Below are positions 52,264-60,641 of a stretch of DNA of 64,000 nucleotides, one piece after another. The stretch comes from Sorangium cellulosum. Lineage in GTDB: Bacteria > Myxococcota_A > Polyangia > Polyangiales > Polyangiaceae. The notes beneath the pieces were generated by a model. That model saw nothing but the letters and a program-made list of their open reading frames with translations. It had not been told where the DNA came from and made no database searches. Positions within the stretch are counted from its first letter, which is position 1. Every line of letters starts with the position of its first letter. The DNA lies in the NCBI RefSeq assembly GCF_004135735.1, contig NZ_CP012670.1, forward strand, positions 4,113,501-4,177,500. The letters are read 5' to 3'. A program made the position numbers and the translations under genes.

Positions 52264-53091
52264 ATGGAGCATTCGCCGAGGCTCGCTGTATTCGTCCTGG
52301 CCGTCGCCGCGCTCTTCGCGGGCGCGTGCGCGGCCCCCTTCGACCCGGGCGAGGAGGACGCGGGCGACGCCGCGTCACAGGCCGTCCGCTCGGACAACGC
52401 GCTGACGTCGAACGCGCTGACGTCGAACGCGCTGACGTCGAACGCGCTGACGTCGAACGCGCTGACGTCGAACGCGCTCACGGCCGGGGCGCTGGCGCGA
52501 AACCCGCTCACGGCCGCGGCGCTCCGCGATCCGGCGGCGCGCTCCGTGCTGAAGTACATCGCGGGCTGCGCGCTGCCGGCGGGCGAGCGCATCCTCCTGG
52601 AGATCGACGGCGTGGAGGTCGCCTTCGTGGGGGAGCTCGGCCTCGCGCCGCGCTGGGGAGAGAAAGGGGGGGCCTGCGATGCCGAGTGCCGCTCCTGGGT
52701 CAGCGGCTGCGTCCTGGCTCGGCTCAACTACCTGGGAGAGAAGGTGAGCATCTCCCTCCGCGGCGACCACGAGGGGCTCCGGGCCAACAAGGCCGAACGC
52801 CGCGCGTACCCCAGGCAGGAGGCGACGTACTACGGCGACATCTTTGCCGAGGAGCCCCTCTATTACGCGTGCCTCGCGCCCGGCGCGTCCTCCATCCCCC
52901 GCGTCTGCGGGCCCTCCCTCGACGGGTGCGTGCTCGATGTCGTCGGGCCGTGCGGCGCGGCGTGCGAGAAGCAGAGAGACGATGGCAGCTTCCCCGGCTG
53001 CCGCGCCATGGTCCGCGGTCGATCGGGCGAGCTCCGTCCTGACGAGCCCCCGTACCCTGGCTCGCTCTCGGTCTTCCTCGAAGAACGGTGA
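52264..53091 (+). CDS. Lipoprotein with NALTS pentapeptide repeats
   Basis: A 275-residue lipoprotein (lipobox GAC). Residues about 45-73 contain six NALTS-type pentapeptides encoded by near-perfect 15-bp units (AACGCGCTGACGTCG, 52396-52485). A conserved domain with eight or more Cys follows (SVLKYIAGCALP, CDAECRSWVSGCVLARLNYLG, VSISLRGDH, PRVCGPSLDGCVLDVVGPCGAACE). This repeat-plus-Cys-domain layout is characteristic of myxobacterial surface lipoproteins of unknown function. The stop lies one base before the GTG start of the kinase gene, indicating an operon. Confidence 0.8.
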   Translation: MEHSPRLAVFVLAVAALFAGACAAPFDPGEEDAGDAASQAVRSDNALTSNALTSNALTSNALTSNALTSNALTAGALARNPLTAAALRDPAARSVLKYIAGCALPAGERILLEIDGVEVAFVGELGLAPRWGEKGGACDAECRSWVSGCVLARLNYLGEKVSISLRGDHEGLRANKAERRAYPRQEATYYGDIFAEEPLYYACLAPGASSIPRVCGPSLDGCVLDVVGPCGAACEKQRDDGSFPGCRAMVRGRSGELRPDEPPYPGSLSVFLEER

Positions 53092-53092
53092 C

Positions 53093-56000
53093 GTGGGCAA
53101 CGCCGAGCTCATAGCGGAGCGCTTCGTCGTCGAGGGCGAGGCCGCCTCCGGGGGCATGGGGACGGTCTACAGGGCGCGCGATCGCCTCGGCGGCGGCCTG
53201 GTCGCCCTCAAGGTCGTCCGCCTCCGGAGCGCGGTCCAGGTGGAGCGGTTCGAGCGGGAGGCCGCGCTGCTCGCCGCGCTCGTCCATCCGGGTATCGTGC
53301 GTTACATCGCGCACGGGCTCACGCTGGACGGAGATCGCTTCCTCGCCATGGAGTGGCTCGACGGCGAGGACCTGGCCGCGCGCCTCGCGCGGCGCATCCT
53401 CCCGGCGAGCGAGGGGGTCTCGCTCGTGCGCCGGGCGGCCGACGCCCTCGCGTTCGCGCACGCGCGCGGCATCGTCCATCGCGACATCAAGCCGAGCAAC
53501 CTCTTCCTCCCGGGCGGGGACGCCGAGCGCGTCAAGCTCGTCGACTTCGGCCTCGCGCGGCCCAGCGCGGACGCGGGGCGCGTGACCATCTCCGGCGGCC
53601 TCCTCGGCACGCCCGGGTACATGGCCCCCGAGCAAGTCGAGGGCAGGGCCTCGCCCGATCCGCGCAGCGACGTGTTCTCCCTCGGGTGCGTCCTGTTCGA
53701 GTGCCTCACGGGGAGCCCCGTGTTCGCCGGCCCGAGCCCCATGGCGGCGCTCGGCGAGCTGCTCCTGAAGGAGCCGCCCCGCCTCCGCGACCTCCGCCCC
53801 GACGCGCCCGCGCCGCTCGACGATCTCGTCGCGCGCATGCTGTCCAGGCGGCCCGGCGACCGCCCGCGCGACGGGGCCGAGGTCGCCGCCGAGCTCGACC
53901 GCATCGCCGCGTCCGTGGACGCGTGGACCGCCCCCGCGGACGCGCCGACGCGCGCGGGGGACGTGCCGGTCAGCGCGTCCGCCGTGCGCGAGCGCGTCGC
54001 CCTCACCCTGGGCGAGCAGCGCCTCGTCAGCCTGATCTTCCTCGGCGAGGCCGCGCCGCCGCCGCCGACCTCGTCGGCGGCCGAGCTCCGCGCGATCGTC
54101 GAGCTCCACGGCGGCAAGCTCACGCGGCTCGGCCCGGGCGTGGCGCTCGTCGTGATGGCGGGGCCCGGCAGCGCCGTGGACCGCGCCGAGCGCGCCGCCC
54201 AGTGCGCGCTCGCCCTCCGGGCCGAGCTGCCGGGCGTGCCGCTCTGCGTCGTCACGGGGCGCGGCGTCTTCTCCGCGGGCGCCGTCGGCGGCGACCTCGT
54301 CGGCCGCGGCGTCGCCGCGCTCCGCGGCGCGCCCGCCGGCGCCGTGCGCCTCGACAGCACGACCGCCGGCATGCTCGGCCCGCGCTTCGAGATCACCCGC
54401 GGCGCGCCCGCCGCGCCGGGCGAGGCGCTCGTGCTGGCCGGCGAGCGCGCCGGCGACGAGATCGTCCCCGCGCTGCTCGGCCGGTCCACCCCGTGCGTCG
54501 GCCGCGTCCGCGAGCTCTCGATGCTCCACGGCGTGCTCTCCGGCTGCATCTCCGAGTCGCTCGCGAGCGCCGTGCTGGTCCTCGGCCCCCCCGGCGTCGG
54601 CAAGTCCCGGCTCCGCCTGGAGCTCTTCGCCGCGCTGCGGCAGCGCGACGAGCCGGTCGAGATCCTCTGGGGCCGCGCCGACTCGGGCGCGCCCGGCACG
54701 CCGTTCGGCATGATCGCGGACATCCTCCGCCGGGCGGCCGGCCTCCACGAGCGCGATCCCCCGCGCGTCCGCCAGCGCAAGCTCGCGCAGCGGCTCGGGC
54801 GCCACCTCGGCGGCGTGGAGCTCGACCGGGCGGCCGCGTTCCTCGGCGAGATCGCCGGCGCGCCGTCCCCCGACCACGCCCGCATGCTGCGGGCGGCGCG
54901 CCAGACCCCGACCGGCATCAGCGACGGCGTGCGGGCCGCGTGGGAGGACTGGCTCGCCGCCGAGGGCGCCGCCCACCCGGTGCTCCTCGCGCTGGAGGAC
55001 CTGCACTGGGGCGACGCCGCCACCGTGCGCTTGCTCGACGCGACCCTGCGGAACCTCCGCGAGGCGCCGCTCATGCTGCTCGCGCTCGCCCGCCCCGACG
55101 TCCACCGGCAGTTCCCGAACCTGTGGGCCGAGCGCGAGGTGCAGACGATCAAGCTCGGCCCGCTGCAGCGGCGCGCCAGCGCGGAGCTCGTCCGCGCGGC
55201 GCTCGGCGACGCGGTGGATGAGGGCGTCGCGGCGCAGGTGATCGAGCGCGCCGGCGGCAACCCGTTCTACCTGGAGGAGCTCATCCGGGCGGTCGCCAGC
55301 GGCAAGGGGGAGATCCTCCCCGACTCGGTGCTCGGCACGGTCGAGGCGCGGCTCGACGCCGAGGGCAACGAGGGCAAGCGCGTGCTCCGGGCGGCCAGCA
55401 TCTTCGGCGACCGGTTCTCCAAGGATGGCGTCACCGCGCTGCTCGGCGGCGACGAGCGCCTCGCCGACGTCGAGGCCTGGCTGAGCGCGCTCGCGGACCG
55501 CGAGCTCGTCGCGCCCGCCGGCCCGCCCGCGGGGCTCCACGACGTCGCCGACTACGTCTTCCGGCACGCGCTCGTCCGCGAGGCCGCCTACGCCATGCTG
55601 ACCGAGCACGACCGCGCCCTCGGCCACCGCCTCGCGGGCGCGTGGCTCGAGCAGCGGGCCTCGGCCGACGCGCGGGTCGTGGCCGAGCACTTCCGCCGGG
55701 GCGGCGAGCCCGGGCGCGCGGTGCGCTGGTACCGGCGCGCGGCCGAGCAGTCGCTCGAGGCGAGCGATCTCCGCGGCGCGATCGAGCGCGCCGCGTGCGG
55801 GATCGCGTGCGGCGCGGAGGGCGAGGAGCTCGGCGCGCTCCGGCTGGTCGAGGCCGAGGCGCGCGTCTGGGAGGGCGATCTCGCCGCCGCCGAGGAGCGC
55901 GGCGCGGCCGCGGCGGCGCTGCTCCGCCCCGGCAGCCCCGGCTGGTTCCGCGCGGTCACCCAGATCGCCGCGGCGGCGGGGAAGCTCGGCGCGGTCGACC

Positions 56001-57073
56001 GCGTGGCGCGCTGGGCCGCCGTCGCCGAGGGCGCGCCCGCGCCGCCGCTCGCCGAGGCGGGCGCCGGGCCGCCGTCCACCACGTCCGCGCTGCGCCGCGC
56101 CCGGATCGCCTGCTTCTGCGAGTGCGGCGCGCAGCTCGTCTTCGGCGGCCGCCACGCCGAGGCCGACGCGCTGCTCGCGCGCATCGACGAGGACCTCCGC
56201 GCGCCGCCGGCGCCGGACGCCGAGCTCGTCGCGGTGGCGCAGCAGCTCCGCGCGATCCGCGCCGCCGCGGGCGGCGACCTCGAGGCGTGCCTCCTCGGGC
56301 TGGAGGCCGCGCTCGCGGCCTTCGAGCAGGCCGGGGACCGGCGGAGCTCGTGCGTGATCGGCGCGAACCTCGGCTTCGTCTACGCCGAGCTCGGCGAGCT
56401 CACCGCGGCCGAGTCCGTCCTGCGCGCCGCGCTGGCGACCGCCGATCGGATGGGCCTGCGCGAGCTCGCGACGGTGGCGCTCCAGAACCTCGGCCACGCG
56501 CTCGGGCGCCTGGGCAAGCTGGACGAGGCGCAGAGCGTCGAGCGGCGCGCGGTCGAGGCGTTCCAGCGGCGGGGCGACCTCCGCATGGAGGGCGCGGCGC
56601 GGACCTACCTCGCGAGGATCGCGCTGCTCTCGGGGGACGCGGCCACGGCCGAGCGGGAGGCGCGCGCCGCGGAGGCGGCGCTGCACGTGGCGCCGTGGCT
56701 GCGCGCGCCCGCCGTGGCGGTGCGCGCGCTCGCGCTGCTCGCGCGGGGCGAGGTCGCGGAGGCGCTCGAGGCGTCGGGCGCGGCGTACCGCGAGCTCACG
56801 GCCCTGGGCTCCCTGGAAGAGGGGGAGTCGCTCGTGCGGCTCGCGCGCGCCGAGGCGCTCGCGGCGGCGGGCGCGCGCGCCGAGGCGGCGGCGGTGCTCG
56901 ACGCGGCGAGGGAGAGCCTGCTCGCGCGGGCCCGGAGGATCGCCGATCCGCGGCGGCGGGAGCGGTTCCTGACGGCGGTGCCGGAGAACGCGCGCGTCCT
57001 CGGCGGGGCGACGGCGCCGGAGGAGGGGGATGAAGGCGCGCGGGCGGGCGAGCGGGGCCTGTCCGGAAGGTGA
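53093..57073 (+). CDS. Ser/Thr protein kinase fused to cyclase-like domain, AAA ATPase and TPRs
   Basis: A 1326-residue signalling protein. The kinase domain (about 5-265) has GEAASGGMGTVY, Lys40, HRDIKPSN (Asp131) and DFG (151-153), all intact. A class III nucleotide-cyclase-like domain (about 300-450) lacks clear metal Asp residues and is probably regulatory. The AAA_16 ATPase has Walker A GPPGVGKS (498-505) and LLALEDLHWGD. TPR-rich repeats run from about 850 to 1300. The GTG 53093 start is one base after the lipoprotein stop, so the surface lipoprotein and kinase are coupled. No transmembrane segment, so it is cytoplasmic. Confidence 0.9.
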   Translation: MGNAELIAERFVVEGEAASGGMGTVYRARDRLGGGLVALKVVRLRSAVQVERFEREAALLAALVHPGIVRYIAHGLTLDGDRFLAMEWLDGEDLAARLARRILPASEGVSLVRRAADALAFAHARGIVHRDIKPSNLFLPGGDAERVKLVDFGLARPSADAGRVTISGGLLGTPGYMAPEQVEGRASPDPRSDVFSLGCVLFECLTGSPVFAGPSPMAALGELLLKEPPRLRDLRPDAPAPLDDLVARMLSRRPGDRPRDGAEVAAELDRIAASVDAWTAPADAPTRAGDVPVSASAVRERVALTLGEQRLVSLIFLGEAAPPPPTSSAAELRAIVELHGGKLTRLGPGVALVVMAGPGSAVDRAERAAQCALALRAELPGVPLCVVTGRGVFSAGAVGGDLVGRGVAALRGAPAGAVRLDSTTAGMLGPRFEITRGAPAAPGEALVLAGERAGDEIVPALLGRSTPCVGRVRELSMLHGVLSGCISESLASAVLVLGPPGVGKSRLRLELFAALRQRDEPVEILWGRADSGAPGTPFGMIADILRRAAGLHERDPPRVRQRKLAQRLGRHLGGVELDRAAAFLGEIAGAPSPDHARMLRAARQTPTGISDGVRAAWEDWLAAEGAAHPVLLALEDLHWGDAATVRLLDATLRNLREAPLMLLALARPDVHRQFPNLWAEREVQTIKLGPLQRRASAELVRAALGDAVDEGVAAQVIERAGGNPFYLEELIRAVASGKGEILPDSVLGTVEARLDAEGNEGKRVLRAASIFGDRFSKDGVTALLGGDERLADVEAWLSALADRELVAPAGPPAGLHDVADYVFRHALVREAAYAMLTEHDRALGHRLAGAWLEQRASADARVVAEHFRRGGEPGRAVRWYRRAAEQSLEASDLRGAIERAACGIACGAEGEELGALRLVEAEARVWEGDLAAAEERGAAAAALLRPGSPGWFRAVTQIAAAAGKLGAVDRVARWAAVAEGAPAPPLAEAGAGPPSTTSALRRARIACFCECGAQLVFGGRHAEADALLARIDEDLRAPPAPDAELVAVAQQLRAIRAAAGGDLEACLLGLEAALAAFEQAGDRRSSCVIGANLGFVYAELGELTAAESVLRAALATADRMGLRELATVALQNLGHALGRLGKLDEAQSVERRAVEAFQRRGDLRMEGAARTYLARIALLSGDAATAEREARAAEAALHVAPWLRAPAVAVRALALLARGEVAEALEASGAAYRELTALGSLEEGESLVRLARAEALAAAGARAEAAAVLDAARESLLARARRIADPRRRERFLTAVPENARVLGGATAPEEGDEGARAGERGLSGR

Positions 57074-57469
57074 GCGGCGATGGTGGGCGCGGACGCGCGG
57101 CGCGCCGGGCGGGCGAGCCGGGCCAACGGCCCATGGACCGTGGCCGCCTCGTCCGCCGCACCTCGACGGCGGAAGACGAGCGCAGGTCGTGGCCTCGCCG
57201 CGTCGATGCGCTGTCGCGGCGCGGACCGCGTGGTCCTCGGGGATTCGGGGGAAAGACCACGGACTTGCCGATTGTCCAGAATGGGCGAGGTGCCTGTCAT
57301 CTTGCGAAGCTGTGAGTTCTGCTTGATTCGAATTAAAAAAATACTCTATCAGAGGTGACAGGTGATCAGGCGAGCTCAATCCACCAACTCACGCGCTGTA
57401 CAACCCAACACCGTCACGCCCGCTCGAAATCGGGAGAGAGTCGAGAGAAAACGAGGGGCTGGAGAACGA
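57074..57469. promoter_or_regulatory. Lipase upstream region with an AT-rich promoter-like block
   Basis: No gene is present. At 57321-57350 the sequence is strikingly AT-rich for this genome: TTGATT at 57323, a run of seven A, then TACTCTATC, compatible with a -35/A-tract/-10 arrangement (TTGATT-16-TCTATC). GGAGAA precedes the lipase ATG. A strong regulated promoter is likely; the regulator is unknown. Confidence 0.45.
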
Positions 57470-58453
57470 ATGCGAATTGACGCATTGCGCTGTGCGGCGG
57501 GCGCTGTGGCGCTGCTGATCCTGCAAGGATGCATTGCGTCGACGGAGGAGCCGATTGACGCGGAGCGCGCCGAGATCGGCGAGGGCGCGCTCGCATTGGA
57601 GAGCTACGCGCAGACGCAGTATCCCATCGTGCTGTGTCACGGCATGGCCGGCTTCAAGACAATGTTCGGTGTGGTCGACTACTTCGGTGGGATCGCGTCG
57701 ACGCTGCGCTCCGGCGGAGCGGAGGTGTACGTCACCGAGGTGCCCCAGTTCGCCGCGACCGAGGATCGCGGGGAGGCGCTGCTCGCGCAGGTCGAGGATA
57801 TCGTCGCCCGGACGGGGAGCGAGAGGGTCAACCTCGTCGGGCACAGCCACGGGGGGCTCGACGCGCGGTACGTCGCCGCGGTGCGGCCGGATCTCGTCGC
57901 CTCGGTGACCACGATCGGCTCGCCGCACCAGGGGGCCGAGCTCGCCAGCTTCCTCCAGCGGAACCTGCGGGACGGTGGCTTCGCCCAGGGGGCGCTCTCG
58001 TTCCTCGCGAACAGCCTCGGCACCGCCCTCGGCCTGCTCAGCGGGCGCACGTCGCCCCAGGACTCGGTCGCGGCGGTGCGATCGCTCTCCGCCGAGGGGA
58101 TGCGAGAATTCAATGCGTGGCACCCGGCCGGGCTACCCGCCAGCCGGTGCGGGCAGGGCGCCCCCGAGGAGGACGGCGTCCGCTTCTTCTCGTGGTCGGG
58201 GACAGGGCTGCTCACCAGCGTCATCGATCCGACCGACCTGACGCTCGGCCTCATCTCCAAGCTGTATTCGGAGTCGAACGACGGGATGGTCGGCAGGTGC
58301 AGCTCCCACTTCGGCGAGGTGATCCGCGACAACTACAGGATGAACCACCTCGATGAGGTCAATCAGCTCTTCGGGTTTATCAACCTGTCTGGCCCGAACC
58401 CGAAGTCCGTGTTCCGCGCGCACGCGAGCCGGCTCAAGCGCGCTGGGCTCTGA
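57470..58453 (+). CDS. lip: Triacylglycerol lipase, family I.1/I.2 (foldase-dependent)
   Basis: A 327-residue secreted alpha/beta-hydrolase. The signal ends LQGC, a possible lipobox. The oxyanion block is CHGMAGF. The nucleophile is Ser126 in GHSHGG, Asp271 is in NDGMVGRCSSHFG, and His293 is in MNHLDEVNQ. The calcium-site Asp region is also present. The pattern is that of Pseudomonas/Burkholderia lipases, which need a dedicated foldase, and that gene follows 3 bp downstream. If the lipobox works, the lipase would be surface-anchored, unlike the secreted relatives. ATG 57470 has GGAGAA upstream. Confidence 0.92.
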   Translation: MRIDALRCAAGAVALLILQGCIASTEEPIDAERAEIGEGALALESYAQTQYPIVLCHGMAGFKTMFGVVDYFGGIASTLRSGGAEVYVTEVPQFAATEDRGEALLAQVEDIVARTGSERVNLVGHSHGGLDARYVAAVRPDLVASVTTIGSPHQGAELASFLQRNLRDGGFAQGALSFLANSLGTALGLLSGRTSPQDSVAAVRSLSAEGMREFNAWHPAGLPASRCGQGAPEEDGVRFFSWSGTGLLTSVIDPTDLTLGLISKLYSESNDGMVGRCSSHFGEVIRDNYRMNHLDEVNQLFGFINLSGPNPKSVFRAHASRLKRAGL

Positions 58454-58456
58454 TCC

Positions 58457-59497
58457 ATGGGGCGTCGCGGCAAGGCGGTTCTCCTCGTCCCGATCGCGCT
58501 CGCCGCGCTGGCAGGCGCGGGGCGGCTCGCCTCGAGCGAGCGGCCGGCGCACGAAGGCCACGCCGCCCGGCCGACCGGGGCGGCGGCGCGCTCGGCGCGG
58601 AAGGAGGCGGTGCCGGCGGTGTCCGTCGCGCCGGTCTCCCCGCGCCTCGAGCCGGCGGTGTCCGTCGCGCCGGCCCCTCCGCCGGCGCCGCGCGGCGTGC
58701 CCCGCTCGCTCCGCGACACCGCCGTCGACGGCGCGGTGCTCGTCGACGAGCGCGGCGAGCTGACCGTCGGCCCCGAGCTGCTCGCGCTCTTCGACTACTT
58801 CCTCAGCGCGACGGGCGAGGAGCCGGACGCTGCGATCCGGGCCCGCATCGTCGCGGCGATCCGGGAGCGGGCGGGGGGGCGCGCCGCGGACCAGGCGATC
58901 GCGTTGCTCGACCGGTACCTCGCCTACCGCGAGGCCGGCGCGGCGATGCACGTCGAGGACGAGGCGGATCCGGCGGCGCGGCTCGCCGCGCTGCGCGCGC
59001 TCCGGCGCGAGCAGTTCGGCGAGCCGGACGCGACGCTGCTGTTCGGCGACGACGAGCGGGAGGGGGAGGCGGCCATCGAGCAGGCCCGCGTCCTCGCCGA
59101 CGCGACCCTGTCGGCCGAGGAGCGCGACGCGCGGATCGCGGAGGTCGAGGCGGCGCTCCCCGAGGGGATCCGCGCGGCGCGGGAGGCGGCGATGCGGCCG
59201 CTCACGCAGCAGGCCGAGGAGCTCTCGCTGCGGGCGGCGGGCGCCTCGGACGAGGAGATCCACGCGCACCGGGTCGCCACCGTCGGCCCCGAGGCCGCGG
59301 ACCGGCTCGCGGAGCTCGACCGGGAGCGGGCGGCGTGGCAGCAGCGCCTCGACGCGTTCGCCGACGAGCGCGCGCAGCTCGGGGCGACGGTGGCCGATCC
59401 GGACGAGCGGCGCGCCGCCGCCGAGGCGCTGCTCGAGCGCGATTTCACGCCCGAGGAGCGGCTGCGCGTGCGGGCGATCCTGGGTCCTGCGCCGTGA
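58457..59497 (+). CDS. lifO: Lipase-specific foldase (LifO/Lif chaperone)
   Basis: A 346-residue membrane-anchored periplasmic chaperone. An N-terminal TM helix (about 7-25) is followed by a Pro/Ala-rich linker, then the mini-domain with the Lif signature FDYFLSATGE (about 111-120) preceded by SLRDTAVDGAV and GELTVGPELLALF. A long helical clamp (RYLAYREAG, REQFGEPDATLLFGDDER, RDFTPEERLRVRAIL) completes the family pattern. It folds the upstream lipase in the periplasm. The 3-bp gap indicates an operon. Confidence 0.92.
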   Translation: MGRRGKAVLLVPIALAALAGAGRLASSERPAHEGHAARPTGAAARSARKEAVPAVSVAPVSPRLEPAVSVAPAPPPAPRGVPRSLRDTAVDGAVLVDERGELTVGPELLALFDYFLSATGEEPDAAIRARIVAAIRERAGGRAADQAIALLDRYLAYREAGAAMHVEDEADPAARLAALRALRREQFGEPDATLLFGDDEREGEAAIEQARVLADATLSAEERDARIAEVEAALPEGIRAAREAAMRPLTQQAEELSLRAAGASDEEIHAHRVATVGPEAADRLAELDRERAAWQQRLDAFADERAQLGATVADPDERRAAAEALLERDFTPEERLRVRAILGPAP

Positions 59498-59524
59498 CGC
59501 GCCCGCGGCGGCGCGGGGGCTCGC

Positions 59525-60157
59525 TCACATCGATCCCTGGATCGAGATCCCGACCCCATCGGGGCCGACGAGGGGGACGGCGCCCACCTGGATCACCTGG
59601 CCGCGCTTCACGGGCACGCGCACCTGCGCCGGCATGGCGATGCCCCCGATCAGCATCCCGAGCCCGACGGCCTGCCCGGCGCCGAGGATGGAGAGCTTGA
59701 CCGCGCTCGCCGCCGAGGGCCGCGAGGTGCTGAGGTGGATCCACGGCCCCGCGACGGGGATGAGCAGCGTCGCGGGGTTGGCCGAGCGCCTCTCGCGGCG
59801 GGGGAGCAGGAAGCAGGCGACCTTGGTGCAGTGCGCCTGCCGGACGGTCTGCGGCCTGTCGAGGGCGAGGAGGGCGGCCGAGGCGGCGGACGCCGCCCAG
59901 AACCCGCCCAGGGTCGCCGTGCCGGCGATGGTCATTCGCCTCTTCGCTCGGTTGGCGACATAGGCGGTCGCGGCCTGCTGCGTCACCGCGCGGGCCTGGG
60001 GCGCGCGCCGGGGCGAGATCGCCTGGGGCGCGCCGCCCGCGGCGGCGCTGGAGATCCCGAGGCAGAGCCCGAGCCCGAGGAGCCCCGAGAGCCCCTGGAC
60101 GACGCCTCGCCCCTTCGCCGTGCTGCTACCGATTCTCCCCATCTGCGAAGTCCGCAT
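59525..60157 (-). CDS. Unknown exported or membrane protein
   Basis: A 210-residue protein with an N-terminal signal-like segment (GLLGLGLCLGISSAAA), a central hydrophobic helix (ASAASAALLALD) and another (ILGAGQAVGLGMLIGGIAM), plus a soluble loop with two Cys (HCTKVACFLLP). No family was recognised. ATG 60157 follows AGGAGGGG. It is convergent with the lipase operon. Confidence 0.55.
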   Translation of the reverse strand: MRTSQMGRIGSSTAKGRGVVQGLSGLLGLGLCLGISSAAAGGAPQAISPRRAPQARAVTQQAATAYVANRAKRRMTIAGTATLGGFWAASAASAALLALDRPQTVRQAHCTKVACFLLPRRERRSANPATLLIPVAGPWIHLSTSRPSAASAVKLSILGAGQAVGLGMLIGGIAMPAQVRVPVKRGQVIQVGAVPLVGPDGVGISIQGSM

Positions 60158-60641
60158 GAGCCCCTCCTGGTGACATAACGCGCACCTGCGCTGGAGAGAG
60201 CAAGCTCCGGGCCTCGCAGGAGATGTCCTGTGAACGGCCGCAGGGACCTAGACGCCTCGACGGGATTCAGCACAAGGATGCAGAGACGAGAGAGGTTGGG
60301 AGCCATGGACGTGGTCGTGAACGTGGTCGTGGTCGTCGACGACCCCATCGTGGACGTTTCAGCCAAGTACACCATCCCCCTCTCTCCTGTCTTTGGGCGC
60401 CTCGTATCTCGGCGTCTTTGCGTTGAGTCCCTTCTAGCGCTACTGCGGGAAGTCGCCCCGGATCAGCAGAAGAACCGCCATGGCGCCAAGGACGCCAAGA
60501 AGAGAGGGGAAGAGAGGGGAAGAGAAGAGAGGGAAGGGTTGTCCCTCCATTTCCCCCTTGTACTTCCCTGATTTCTTGGCGCCCTTGGCGTCATGGCGGT
60601 TCGCCGCTCGGCCCGGCTTCCCGCGGCTCCCCGCAATAGCG
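60158..60641. repeat. Nested inverted-repeat element of about 210 bp plus GTGGTC repeats
   Basis: No gene is present. Outer arms: TAGCGCTACTGCGGG at 60435 and its inverse ending at 60644 (one mismatch). Inner arms: 60472-60501 and 60573-60602, 30 bp with two mismatches, GCGCCAAGGACGCCAAGAA type. The centre is a purine-rich GAGAGGGGAA tract. Separately, 60305-60355 carries ACGTGGTCGTG-type hexamer repeats like those at 4920-4950. The right end of the element supplies the stop codon of the MFS gene. Confidence 0.85.

Noticed and set aside
52724..57379. Minus-strand ORF of about 1550 codons opposite the kinase gene
   Set aside because: GC-driven antisense frame; composition is low-complexity Arg/Ala/Glu, while the plus strand encodes HRD, DFG and Walker motifs.
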